Positions 24,458 to 32,970 of a DNA stretch of 64,000 bases are shown here, in pieces. A program made the position numbers and the translations under genes. The notes beneath the pieces are model-generated. The model saw only the letters and a list, made by a program, of their open reading frames with translations. It was not told the DNA's origin and did no database searches. Source of the stretch: an uncultured Lachnospiraceae bacterium (GTDB lineage: Bacteria > Bacillota > Clostridia > Lachnospirales > Lachnospiraceae); the NCBI GenBank assembly GCA_900539715.1, contig UQDA01000008.1:49758-113757 (forward strand). The letters are read 5' to 3'. Each line of letters starts with the position of its first letter. Position 1 is the stretch's first letter.

Positions 24458-26611
24458 ATGATTATGGAAAAGAAGGAGCTTACAAATCCTGAATTATATA
24501 CGAACAGGGAATTGAGCTGGCTTTTGTTTAATAAGCGCGTGCTTTCCGAGGCGCGGGACAGGCAGCTGCCTCTGTTTGAACGGCTGAAATTTTTGAGCAT
24601 TACGGCATCCAATCTGGATGAATTTTTCATGGTGCGCATCGGTTCTCTGGTCGATATGGTAAATGCGGGCTATATGAAAAAAGATATTTCCGGAATGTCT
24701 CCCAAGGAGCAGCTTGCCGTTTTGATGAAAGAGACTCATGATTTTATGGCGCTGCAGTATTCTACTTATAGCCGGATGCTTTTGCCGCAGCTTAGGCAAA
24801 ACGGATTATGCTTTGTCGAGCATCACGAGCAGCTTACGCAGGAGCAGGCACAGTTTGTAGATCGTTATTTTGAAGAAAATGTGTACCCTGTACTGACGCC
24901 GATGGCTGTGGATTCTTCGCGGCCGTTTCCTCTGATCCGTAATAAAACACTCAATATAGGGGCTCTTGTATCCAAAAAAGGGGAAGAAGGGGCGGAAACG
25001 GAATTTGCGACAGTACAGGTCCCTTCCGTGTTGCCCAGAATCGTGAGAATACCGTCAACAAAGGGAGGAGAGACGGAAACGGTCATCCTTCTGGAGGAGA
25101 TTATCGAGCGCAATATCAGCAAGTTGTTTTTAAATTATGACGTGTTATGTGCGCATCCGTTCCGTATCACCAGAAATGCGGATCTGGAGATAGACGAGGA
25201 TGAGGCTGAAGATCTTCTTTTGGAGATAGAAAAACAGATAAAGAAGAGACGCTGGGGACAGGCGATTCGATTGGAAGCCGAGGCGGGGACGGATAAACGG
25301 CTTATCAGAATTTTGTGCAGGGAATTGTCAACCAAAAAGGAGGATGTCTTTTTGGCGGACGGCCCTCTGGACCTTACATTTTTGATGAAGGTGTACGGAC
25401 TGGAAGGCTTTGACGGGCTGAAAGCGCCGAAATATACGCCATGTCCGGTCCCTGAGTTTGACGGGCAGGATAATATTTTTGAGGTGATAAAAAAGGGAGA
25501 TGTGTTGCTGCATCATCCCTATCAAAGTTTTGCACCGGTTGTGGATTTTATCCGTCAGGCGAGCAAGGACCCGGATGTGCTGGCAATCAAGCAGACACTG
25601 TATCGTGTCAGCGGCAATTCCCCTATCATCGCAGCGCTGGCTCAGGCGGCGGAAAACGGCAAACAGGTGTCGGTGCTGGTGGAGTTAAAGGCGCGTTTTG
25701 ATGAGGAGAACAATATTGTCTGGGCGAGAAAGCTGGAAAAGGCGGGCTGCCATGTCATTTACGGACTGGTTGGTTTAAAGACGCACAGCAAGATAACACT
25801 GGTAGTGCGCCGGGAGGAGGACGGTATCCGCCGCTATGTCCATTTGGGAACGGGTAATTATAATGATGCTACCGCAAAGCTGTATACAGACGTGGGAATG
25901 ATGACGGCAAGCGAAGCGATAGGAGAGGATGCAACGGCGGTATTTAATATGCTTTCGGGATATTCGGAGCCGCGCTCCTGGAATAAGCTGAGCCTTGCGC
26001 CGCTGTGGTTAAAGGATCGTTTTCTGTATCTTATCGAAAGAGAAAAGAAAAACGCGCAGCTGGGACATGGGGGACATATCATTGCAAAGATGAATTCCCT
26101 TTGTGACAGAGATGTGATAGTGGCACTTTATGAAGCTTCTCAGGCAGGCGTGAAGATAGAGCTGATCGTGCGGGGAATATGCTGTCTGAAGGTGGGCGTG
26201 CCGGGAGTGAGCGAAAATATCACGGTCCGTTCGATCGTCGGAAATTTTCTGGAGCATGCGCGGATATTTTATTTTGAAAATAACGGCAGACCGGAATATT
26301 ACTGCAGCAGCGCGGACTGGATGCCGCGTAATCTGGAGCGGCGCGTAGAGATACTGTTTCCGGTTCAGGATCCCGCGCTTCAGGAAAAACTGTGCCATAT
26401 TCTGGAAGGGCAGCTTAAGGATAATTTAAAGGCACATGTCCTTCAGCTTGACGGAAGCTATGAAAAGGTTGACAGAAGAGGCAGAGAGGCGTATTGTTCT
26501 CAAGAGGCGTTCTGTAAGGAGGCGCAGGAGGGCAGCAGGAGAAAGGAATATCAGGATACCCGGATTTTTATTCCGGAAACGCATATAAAGGATGAAGATG
26601 AAAACGAATAG
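24458..26611 (+). CDS. ppk1: polyphosphate kinase
   Basis: A 717-residue PPK1, which polymerises the gamma phosphate of ATP into polyphosphate. It begins NRELSWLLFNKRVLSEA with the N domain, then LDEFFMVRIGSL, and shows the two His-containing PLD-like catalytic regions, including LKTHSKITLVVRRE (active His region) and EYYCSSADWMPRNLERRVEILFPV. AGGAAAGGA precedes the start; a second ATG at 24464 is in frame. Maf begins inside its last codons. It forms a functional pair with the upstream Ppx/GppA. Confidence 0.96.
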   Translation: MIMEKKELTNPELYTNRELSWLLFNKRVLSEARDRQLPLFERLKFLSITASNLDEFFMVRIGSLVDMVNAGYMKKDISGMSPKEQLAVLMKETHDFMALQYSTYSRMLLPQLRQNGLCFVEHHEQLTQEQAQFVDRYFEENVYPVLTPMAVDSSRPFPLIRNKTLNIGALVSKKGEEGAETEFATVQVPSVLPRIVRIPSTKGGETETVILLEEIIERNISKLFLNYDVLCAHPFRITRNADLEIDEDEAEDLLLEIEKQIKKRRWGQAIRLEAEAGTDKRLIRILCRELSTKKEDVFLADGPLDLTFLMKVYGLEGFDGLKAPKYTPCPVPEFDGQDNIFEVIKKGDVLLHHPYQSFAPVVDFIRQASKDPDVLAIKQTLYRVSGNSPIIAALAQAAENGKQVSVLVELKARFDEENNIVWARKLEKAGCHVIYGLVGLKTHSKITLVVRREEDGIRRYVHLGTGNYNDATAKLYTDVGMMTASEAIGEDATAVFNMLSGYSEPRSWNKLSLAPLWLKDRFLYLIEREKKNAQLGHGGHIIAKMNSLCDRDVIVALYEASQAGVKIELIVRGICCLKVGVPGVSENITVRSIVGNFLEHARIFYFENNGRPEYYCSSADWMPRNLERRVEILFPVQDPALQEKLCHILEGQLKDNLKAHVLQLDGSYEKVDRRGREAYCSQEAFCKEAQEGSRRKEYQDTRIFIPETHIKDEDENE

Positions 26612-27185
26612 GGTCATATTGGCTTCCGCATCGCCGAGGCGTCAGGAGCTTTTAAAACAGATAGGCATTTCCTTTGAAGTGATGCCGAGCCAAAAAGAAG
26701 AGAAAGCGGATTTTTCAGAACCCCGAAAGCTGGTGGAAGCATTGTCTGCACAGAAGGCGGAGGATATCCGGGAACAGACGGCAGACGATGCAGCGCTGGT
26801 CATCGGCGCAGATACGGTCGTTTGCTGTGACGGCATGGTTTTGGGAAAGCCGAAGGATGAGGAGGATGCATGTCGCATGCTGTCGATGCTGCAGGGACGG
26901 AAGCATCAGGTATATACGGGAGTAACGCTTTGCTGGGAACGGGAGCGTCTGACGTTTTCGGAGTGTACGGAAGTGGAATTTTATCCGATGAGCAGGGAGC
27001 AGATACTTTTTTATATCTCCACAAAAGAGCCGATGGATAAGGCGGGGGCTTATGGGATTCAGGGGCTCGGCGCCATGTGGGTAAAGGGGATAGAGGGAGA
27101 CTATAATAATGTAGTCGGGCTTCCGGTGGGAAGGCTGTATCAGGAAATGACGGCCCGCGGGCTGTTGGACGGAGGCTGTCAGTGA
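26598..27185 (+). CDS. maf: Maf-like nucleotide pyrophosphatase
   Basis: A 195-residue Maf protein, which hydrolyses non-canonical or canonical nucleoside triphosphates to monophosphates. Motifs are the basic start ILASASPRRQELL, LVIGADTVVCCDG, LGKPKDEEDACRML, the TGVTL loop, and DKAGAYGIQG followed by GDYNNVVGLP. The start is in ppk's 3' end: an ATG at 26592 is possible, but AAAGG fits ATG 26598 better. Its TGA overlaps the next ATG, so translation is coupled to the following HAD phosphatase. Confidence 0.93.
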   Translation: MKTNRVILASASPRRQELLKQIGISFEVMPSQKEEKADFSEPRKLVEALSAQKAEDIREQTADDAALVIGADTVVCCDGMVLGKPKDEEDACRMLSMLQGRKHQVYTGVTLCWERERLTFSECTEVEFYPMSREQILFYISTKEPMDKAGAYGIQGLGAMWVKGIEGDYNNVVGLPVGRLYQEMTARGLLDGGCQ

Positions 27186-27883
27186 TGGGAAAAGCGGTTA
27201 TTTTCGATTTAGACGGGACGCTTGCGGACACGTTGGAATCGCTGGCGTATTGTACGAACAGGGCGCTTGCGGATTTTTCCTTCGGACCGCTGGATAAAGT
27301 GCTGTTTAAAAAATTTGTCGGAAACGGTTCAAGGATGCAGATAACGCGCGCTCTGAGGGAAGAGCATGCGGAGGAAGTACCCGGAGAGGACGGCAGCGCA
27401 GATGATGACGGCGTTCTGACACGGCCGCGCCTGCTGGAAGAAGTCCATGACCGCTATCTGGAATATTTTGCACAGGACTGCATGTACGGCGTAAAGCCCT
27501 ATGAGGGCATTGTCCCGCTTCTGGAAAAACTGAAGGAGCGGGGGATAAAGATTGCGGTATTCAGCAACAAGCCGCATGCCAATACGGTTGAAGTGGTGGG
27601 AAAGCTGTTTGGAAAAGGATATTTTGACGCAGTGCGCGGGCAGAAGGACGGATATCCCAAAAAACCTGCACCGGACGGCGTATATGCGATTTTAGAGGAG
27701 CTGGATGCAGCGCCGGAAGACTGCGTATATGTAGGTGACAGCTGGGTGGATATTGAAACCGGGCATCATGCAGGTGTAAGGTCTATCGGCGTGCTCTGGG
27801 GGTTCCGTGACAGGCAGGAGCTGGAAGCGCATCATGCGGATGCGGTCATTTCCAGACCGGAAGAGCTGCTGGAGCTGGTATGA
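27185..27883 (+). CDS. HAD hydrolase, phosphoglycolate-phosphatase-like
   Basis: A 232-residue HAD subfamily IA phosphatase with FDLDGTLADTLESL (nucleophile and acid Asp), VFSNKPH, the lysine in GYPKKPAPDGV and VYVGDSWVDIETGHHAG. It most resembles Gph-type phosphoglycolate phosphatases, but the substrate is not certain for this branch. An acidic insert (GEDGSADDDG) sits in the cap. The start overlaps the maf stop (TGATG), behind GGAGG. Confidence 0.85.
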   Translation: MGKAVIFDLDGTLADTLESLAYCTNRALADFSFGPLDKVLFKKFVGNGSRMQITRALREEHAEEVPGEDGSADDDGVLTRPRLLEEVHDRYLEYFAQDCMYGVKPYEGIVPLLEKLKERGIKIAVFSNKPHANTVEVVGKLFGKGYFDAVRGQKDGYPKKPAPDGVYAILEELDAAPEDCVYVGDSWVDIETGHHAGVRSIGVLWGFRDRQELEAHHADAVISRPEELLELV

Positions 27884-27918
27884 CGACAGAAAAAGTTTAA
27901 CAGGAAAAGGAAGTATCA

Positions 27919-28707
27919 ATGATCAGACTGATAGCGACAGATATCGACGGTACCCTGATTCAGGATTCCACGCCGGACCTTTATCAGGAGATGGAACAGG
28001 AGATAATCCGCCTGACGGATCAGGGTATCATTTTTGCGGGAACGAGCGGAAGGCAGTATGCCAGCATCCGAAACGTATTCCGCAATGTAGCGGACAGGAT
28101 ATTGTATATTGCGGAAAACGGGGCACAGATCTGTTATCAGGGGAAAAACCTGTCCCTGACCCCGATGGATGAAGGGCTTGTAAGAGAACTGATCTGTGAG
28201 CTCAGAAGGGATTTTTCCGACTGCGAAATGGTTGTATCCACTCCGGAGGGGAGTCTGGTGGAAAACTGCAGCAGACCGTTTTGGGAGCTTTTGACAAAAG
28301 GCTATCACAACAGAGTCCGCGAAGTAGACGACGTGCTGGCGGAGGGATTGCCGGTTCTGAAAATAGCGATTTATTATCCGGGGAGCATCCGGGAGCGGGG
28401 AGAAAAGGAGCTCATCCCGCGCTGGAAAGACAGGCTTTTTACCTGCGTTGCGGGAGAAGAATGGGTGGATTTTATGGATTTATCCGTTGATAAAGGAAAG
28501 GCGCTCAAAAAGGTGCAGGAGCTGTTTGAAATTTCTCCGGAGGAAACGATGGCATTTGGAGATAATACAAACGACCTGGGGCTGATGGAGGCGGCGGGAG
28601 AGAGCTATGCGGTAGAAAATGCCCATCCGCTCGTCAGACAGGCTGCGCGTCACAGCTGTCCGCCGTGGCAGGAAAAGGGTGTATGGCAGGTTGTGAGGCA
28701 GCTGTAG
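27919..28707 (+). CDS. HAD-IIB (Cof-type) hydrolase
   Basis: A 262-residue Cof-type phosphatase. The N-terminal nucleophile motif is ATDIDGTLI, the Thr/Ser motif GTSGRQY, and the C-terminal acidic motif FGDNTNDLGLMEAAG, separated by a large C2 cap. Such enzymes remove phosphate from sugar phosphates, flavin precursors or PLP. AGGAAAAGGAAG precedes the ATG. It is probably the end of the ppx-ppk-maf-HAD transcript, since only 35 bases separate it from the upstream gene. No clear terminator follows. Confidence 0.88.
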   Translation: MIRLIATDIDGTLIQDSTPDLYQEMEQEIIRLTDQGIIFAGTSGRQYASIRNVFRNVADRILYIAENGAQICYQGKNLSLTPMDEGLVRELICELRRDFSDCEMVVSTPEGSLVENCSRPFWELLTKGYHNRVREVDDVLAEGLPVLKIAIYYPGSIRERGEKELIPRWKDRLFTCVAGEEWVDFMDLSVDKGKALKKVQELFEISPEETMAFGDNTNDLGLMEAAGESYAVENAHPLVRQAARHSCPPWQEKGVWQVVRQL

Positions 28708-28796
28708 CGGGTTTGCTGAAAAATACACATAAAATTTACGGTCAGATGTAACAAAATACTCATTTCGTGGGATGTCTTTATATCAGGAAAAGCTTT

Positions 28797-28810
28797 AAAG
28801 ATATATCTTT
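28797..28810. promoter_or_regulatory. perfect palindrome before the small HTH gene
   Basis: AAAGATATATCTTT is a perfect 14-base palindrome ending 30 bases before the start codon of the HTH gene. It could be its own operator, as for many small regulators. Confidence 0.35.
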
Positions 28811-28840
28811 GGCAAAACAAACGATGTGGGAGGAGAAGAG

Positions 28841-29095
28841 ATGGGTACAAAAATGAAAAATCTGATTGGTAAAAAGCTGGAAGGAATCTGTTCGGACAGA
28901 GGATGGTCTTCGTACATGCTGTCCGGTGCGTCGGGCGTTCCGCTGACGACGGTGCTGCATATCGTGGACGGCTCCACCAAAAATCCGGGGGTGTATACGC
29001 TCATGAAACTTTGCAGGGCGCTCGGATATCCGACGGGCAGATTTCTGGATGAGGTAGAACGGGAGCTGGAACAAAACAGTTCTTCGTATATTTAA
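28841..29095 (+). CDS. small XRE-like helix-turn-helix protein
   Basis: An 84-residue protein that is almost entirely a HTH_XRE-like domain: GKKLEGICSDRGWSSYMLSGASGVPLTTVLHIVDGSTKNPGVYTLMKLCRALG read as helices 1 to 4, with GVPLTTVLHIVDG as the recognition region. An upstream in-frame ATG at 28826 is poorly placed; GGGAGGAGAAGAG fits ATG 28841. Targets are unknown; the palindrome just upstream suggests autoregulation. It is followed by a small acidic protein 25 bases on. Confidence 0.82.
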   Translation: MGTKMKNLIGKKLEGICSDRGWSSYMLSGASGVPLTTVLHIVDGSTKNPGVYTLMKLCRALGYPTGRFLDEVERELEQNSSSYI

Positions 29096-29120
29096 AAAGT
29101 AAAGGAACAGGAGGATAACG

Positions 29121-29381
29121 ATGAATTACGAGTATGATGAAGCGGTATTGAAATGTTTTCTGAAACAGCAGGGAAAGCTGTTCTCAGAGCCGGTTGCATC
29201 GAGTATGGAGGAAGCTGAGGGCTTTTTAGAGGACTGCATGGCAGTCGTTGTAGATTCCGTAGATGATGTACTGGAGTATTTTGAAGAAGCTGGCGTGGAT
29301 GTAGAGGATCCGGAGAGGGTGCTGGAAGAAGCGGAAGTCTTTGACGTAGGGGATGGACGTTATCTGATCGTGGAAGGATAA
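29121..29381 (+). CDS. small acidic conserved protein, unknown function
   Basis: An 86-residue acidic protein (many Glu/Asp, for example SMEEAEGFLEDCMAVVVDS and VEDPERVLEEAEVFDVGDG). It has no membrane segment. Similar proteins in Lachnospiraceae are sometimes labelled glyoxalase, but no glyoxalase metal site is visible here, so I do not use that name. GGAGGATAACG precedes the ATG. It is cotranscribed with the HTH gene and ends at a terminator. Confidence 0.68.
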   Translation: MNYEYDEAVLKCFLKQQGKLFSEPVASSMEEAEGFLEDCMAVVVDSVDDVLEYFEEAGVDVEDPERVLEEAEVFDVGDGRYLIVEG

Positions 29382-29394
29382 ATAACACAGGAAT

Positions 29395-29429
29395 AAAAAA
29401 AATGTGCGTCTGAACGCACATTTTTTTTT
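29395..29429. terminator. bidirectional terminator
   Basis: AATGTGCGT pairs with ACGCACATT around CTGA, with A-rich and T9 flanks, between the plus-strand acidic protein and the minus-strand HAD gene. Confidence 0.9.
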
Positions 29430-30243
29430 ATAAATCAAAATATTTTATGATAGCTTCCGAAAGCCCGTCGTGGTCGTTGTCCTTTTGGGTGATATAATCC
29501 GCGCAGGCTTTTACGGCAGGGTCCGCGTTTGCCATAGCGACAGCGCACCCGGAAGCTTCGAGCATGGAGATATCATTTTCAGCATCTCCTGCCGCAACGC
29601 TTTCTGAAAGCGGAATTCCGAAATGGTCGCAGACGAAGCGGACCGCGTTGCCCTTTCCGGCAGTCTTGTCAAAAATCTCCAGATATTCAGGGTTGGAAAA
29701 GATAGCGGAGACGATGTCGGAATGCCGTGCAAGGACCGCATCACGGAGCTGCTCGAGTTTTGCGTGACCGTCCAGGGCAATGGCAAGGAGCTTGCAGGGA
29801 GGATGTCCCACCGTTTTTAAGATATCATCGCTGATAACATAGCTCATTCCTGTGCGGGCAGCATAGCGGGAAAGTTCGGCACCTTCTTTTGGACTGACGA
29901 TGCCGCGGTCGTCATAGGATTGGATATATATTCCAAAAGAGCGCGCGATATCGATGATATCCTGCGCTGCGCCTGTCGGAACACTTTTTCGCAGAAGAAA
30001 GCTCTGGCTGTCGCAGTCATATATCTCGTTGCCGTTGGCAGCAATGATAACGGTGTCAGGTACGAGAAGAGAGGCCTTTTGGGCGACCTGCAAAATACTC
30101 GGGAGTGCTCTGCCTGAAGTGAGGACAAGACGATTCCCGGAGCGTACAAGGCGGGAAAGAAGAAGCTGCATGGAGGGAGAGATTTTTTTGTCGCCGGTCA
30201 GCAGCGTGCCGTCCAGGTCGGTGAACAGTATTTTTTTAGACAT
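29428..30243 (-). CDS. HAD-IIB (Cof-type) hydrolase
   Basis: A 271-residue Cof-type phosphatase with FTDLDGTLLTG, TSGRALPS and AAGDAENDISMLEAS at the expected order. A start at 30321 is in frame, but AAAGGAGCTGTTCC fits ATG 30243 (MSKKILFTDLD). It overlaps the PHP gene by eight bases, so it is coupled to it. The substrate is not known. It is last of a minus-strand chain of three overlapping genes. Confidence 0.88.
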   Translation of the reverse strand: MSKKILFTDLDGTLLTGDKKISPSMQLLLSRLVRSGNRLVLTSGRALPSILQVAQKASLLVPDTVIIAANGNEIYDCDSQSFLLRKSVPTGAAQDIIDIARSFGIYIQSYDDRGIVSPKEGAELSRYAARTGMSYVISDDILKTVGHPPCKLLAIALDGHAKLEQLRDAVLARHSDIVSAIFSNPEYLEIFDKTAGKGNAVRFVCDHFGIPLSESVAAGDAENDISMLEASGCAVAMANADPAVKACADYITQKDNDHDGLSEAIIKYFDL

Positions 30244-31093
30244 GGAACAGCTCCTTTCTCTTTTCCTTGAGGGCAATGAGCACATCTTCAGGGATGGCGA
30301 GCTTTCCGTAGCCTGTGCCAATTTCCAGTCCGGGTTTGCTCTTTCCGTGAAAATCAGAGCCGCCGGAAACGAGAAGCCCGTAATGGGAAGCTATCTGTCG
30401 CATTTCACGTTCTTCGCCGGCAGAGTAGGTGGAGTAGATTGCTTCGATGGCGATAAGTCCCGACCTTGAAAGATGGCGTACAAGAGTTGTCAGATTTTCC
30501 CGACCCATATGGTATAAAGTAGGGTGCGCGAGCACAGGTATGCCTTTGACGTCCAAAATGAGGGAAACTGCCTGTGCGGGCGAAATTTTTTCACGGGGAA
30601 CAAAATATTTGGTGCGGTCGCCCAGATAACGGTCGAATGCCTCAGGAAGGCTTTTTACATAGCCGTGGTCCAGGAGATAGCGGGAATAATGACCTCTTGT
30701 AATGACAGAACCGGGAAAAGCGTCCACAAGCTTTTCATAGCTGATATCAATTCCATCGGCGGCAAGACGGGCGCACATTTTCTCGTTTCGTTCTATGCGG
30801 GCGTCTACAAAGCGATGGATATGCTTTTGGAAAGCGGGAGCGTCTTCATCAATGAAAAGACCGACAATATGAATATCCTTTCCATAATATTCCGTTGAAA
30901 ATTCAATGCCCGGAATGACTTCGATACCTTTTTGGAGGCCGGCGGCAACCGCCTCTTTTACTCCGGCAGTCGTGTCATGATCTGTCAGCGCAAAGGCGGA
31001 AAGCCCTTTTTGAGCAGCAAGCTCCACCACCTCGGAAGGGGTGAAGCTGCCGTCTGATTTGTTGGAATGAACGTGCAGGTCTACGCAGTTCAA
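30236..31093 (-). CDS. PHP-domain phosphoesterase
   Basis: A 285-residue metal-dependent phosphoesterase with DLHVHSNKSDGSFTP (two His metal ligands), ALTDHDTT, PGIEFST, VLAHPTLY and GGSDFHGKSK. The domain set is that of the TrpH/YciV group, some of which release nucleotides from 5' ends or act on 3',5'-bisphosphates. It starts with TTG (not ATG), sharing four bases (TTGA) with the stop of the ABC-F gene, behind AGAGGATGACG. A start 3' of here would break the first metal motif, so the TTG is well supported. Confidence 0.88.
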   Translation of the reverse strand: MNCVDLHVHSNKSDGSFTPSEVVELAAQKGLSAFALTDHDTTAGVKEAVAAGLQKGIEVIPGIEFSTEYYGKDIHIVGLFIDEDAPAFQKHIHRFVDARIERNEKMCARLAADGIDISYEKLVDAFPGSVITRGHYSRYLLDHGYVKSLPEAFDRYLGDRTKYFVPREKISPAQAVSLILDVKGIPVLAHPTLYHMGRENLTTLVRHLSRSGLIAIEAIYSTYSAGEEREMRQIASHYGLLVSGGSDFHGKSKPGLEIGTGYGKLAIPEDVLIALKEKRKELFHV

Positions 31094-32727
31094 TTTTCGT
31101 CATCCTCTCTGTCAGCGGTGTAAACAGTGCGTTTTCTTGCCATTTCATCGCTTTCCAGATATTCGTCATAGGTCGTGATCTTGTCGATAAGGGAGCCGTC
31201 AGGAAGGATTTCCATGATACGGTTTGCGGTAGTCTGCACAAACTGATGGTCATGGCAGGCAAACAGCGCTACGCCGGGGAACTTGATGAGTCCGTTGTTG
31301 AGCGCCGTAATGGATTCCATGTCCAGATGGTTCGTAGGCTCGTCGAGTATCAGACAGTTTGCTCCGGATATCATCATTTTGGAGAGCAGGCAGCGAACCT
31401 TCTCACCGCCGGAGAGAACCTTTACTTTCTTAACGCCGTCTTCGCCTGCAAACAGCATTCTTCCAAGGAAGCCGCGTACATAAGTGGCATCTTTTACGGG
31501 AGAGTAGCCGGTCAGCCAGTCCGCGATAGTGTCATCGCAGTCAAATTCTGCAGCAGGATCTTTGGGGAAGTACGCCTGAGAGGTGGTGACGCCCCATTTG
31601 TAGCTGCCGGAATCGGGCTCGAGTTCGCCTGCCAGTATCTGGAACAGGGTTGTTTTTGCAAGCTCGTTGCCGCCTACAAAAGCGATCTTGTCGTTGTGTC
31701 CTACGATGAAGGAGATATTGTCCAGTACCTTTACTCCGTTCACGGTTTTGCTCAGACCGTCAACAGAAAGGACTTCGTTGCCGATTTCGCGGTCGGGACG
31801 GAAATCGATGTATGGATACTTACGGCTGGAGGGTTTGATGTCATCCAGCTGGATTTTTTCGAGGGCGCGTTTTCTGGAAGTTGCCTGCTTGGATTTGGAA
31901 GCGTTTGCCGAGAAGCGGGAGATAAATTCCTGCAGCTCCTTTATTTTTTCTTCTTTTTTGCGGTTGGCTTCCTTCATCTGTTTGATAAGAAGCTGGCTGG
32001 ATTCATACCAGAAATCATAGTTTCCGGCATAAAGGGTAATCTTGCCGTAGTCAATATCCGCCGTATGGGTACATACCTTATTTAAGAAATAACGGTCGTG
32101 GGATACAACAATGACCGTATTCTCAAAGTTGATCAAGAATTCTTCGAGCCATGCGATAGCATCCAGATCCAGATGGTTTGTAGGCTCGTCCAGCAGAAGA
32201 ATATCGGGATTACCGAACAGCGCACGCGCCAGCAGCACCTTGACCTTTTCGCTTCCTTTTAAATCCCCCATCATGGAATAATGAATGGAGGTGTCGATAC
32301 CAAGGCCGTTTAAAAGGGTGGCAGCATCGGATTCTGCGTTCCAGCCATCCATTTCAGCAAATTCGGCTTCGAGCTCGGAGGCGCGGATGCCGTCCTCGTC
32401 AGTGAAATCCTCTTTTGCGTAGATAGCGTCCTTTTCCTTCATAATCTCATAAAGGCGGGCGTTTCCCATGATGACGGTGTCCATTACGGTATAGTCGTCA
32501 TATTTGAAATGATCCTGCTCCAGCACGGAAAGACGCTGGCCGGGCGTGATAACGACATCGCCGCTTGTTGTTTCCAGTTTTCCGGACAGGATTTTTAAAA
32601 AGGTGGATTTGCCGGCACCGTTGGCGCCGATGAGGCCATAACAGTTGCCTTCGGTAAACTTGATATTTACATCTTCAAACAGCGCCTTCTTGCCGAGACG
32701 CAGTGTTACGTTGTTTGCACTGATCAT
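31090..32727 (-). CDS. ABC-F family ATPase (YbiT-like)
   Basis: A 545-residue soluble double-ATPase that likely acts on ribosomes rather than in membranes. Domain 1 has Walker A GANGAGKST, signature LKGSEKVK (in place of LSGGE) and LLLDEPTNHLDLDA; domain 2 has an unusual Walker A, VGGNELAKTT (Ala where the last Gly is expected), signature LSGGEKVR and LILDEPTNHLDMES. The linker is rich in Lys/Glu and contains SRFSANASKSKQATSRKR. Both odd motifs occur in the Lachnospiraceae branch of this family and do not suggest damage. It precedes the PHP gene with a 4-base overlap. Confidence 0.92.
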   Translation of the reverse strand: MISANNVTLRLGKKALFEDVNIKFTEGNCYGLIGANGAGKSTFLKILSGKLETTSGDVVITPGQRLSVLEQDHFKYDDYTVMDTVIMGNARLYEIMKEKDAIYAKEDFTDEDGIRASELEAEFAEMDGWNAESDAATLLNGLGIDTSIHYSMMGDLKGSEKVKVLLARALFGNPDILLLDEPTNHLDLDAIAWLEEFLINFENTVIVVSHDRYFLNKVCTHTADIDYGKITLYAGNYDFWYESSQLLIKQMKEANRKKEEKIKELQEFISRFSANASKSKQATSRKRALEKIQLDDIKPSSRKYPYIDFRPDREIGNEVLSVDGLSKTVNGVKVLDNISFIVGHNDKIAFVGGNELAKTTLFQILAGELEPDSGSYKWGVTTSQAYFPKDPAAEFDCDDTIADWLTGYSPVKDATYVRGFLGRMLFAGEDGVKKVKVLSGGEKVRCLLSKMMISGANCLILDEPTNHLDMESITALNNGLIKFPGVALFACHDHQFVQTTANRIMEILPDGSLIDKITTYDEYLESDEMARKRTVYTADREDDEN

Positions 32728-32763
32728 GTTTGGATTCCTTTCCTATAAAATTCATCATTTTAA

Positions 32764-32823
32764 GCTCCGTTCCGGAGCGCAAGCTATCCCTACCTATTGT
32801 ACAGAAAATTAAATATTTTTCAA
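32764..32823 (-). promoter_or_regulatory. promoter and leader hairpin of the ABC-F gene
   Basis: On the minus strand TTGAAA (32818-32823), 16 bases, TACAAT (32796-32801). The leader contains a 6-bp hairpin GCTCCG-TTC-CGGAGC (32764-32778). On the minus strand this piece reads CTTGCGCTCCGGAACGGAG and resembles CTTACGCTCCGGAATGGAG at 41482-41500. Confidence 0.55.
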
Positions 32824-32860
32824 GCCTAAAATCGGCGCGGTTGAAGCGTCTACATTTTAC

Positions 32861-32889
32861 TGGACAAAAGAACGGGCAAAGATTATAAT
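32861..32889 (+). promoter_or_regulatory. promoter of the GGDEF gene
   Basis: TGGACA (32861-32866), 17 bases, TATAAT (32884-32889), 81 bases before the start codon. Confidence 0.75.
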
Positions 32890-32970
32890 TTTTTTATACA
32901 AACCTTTTATAAGAAAAGGATATATGCCGCACGATAAGGGCAGGGGGCGGTAGGGGAAGGAGCGGGTTAT

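Noticed and set aside
31090..32727. ABC-F gene with abnormal Walker A (NELAKTT) as a pseudogene
   Set aside because: The frame is intact, and as I recall this motif occurs in the Lachnospiraceae branch of the family, with the other motifs conserved.
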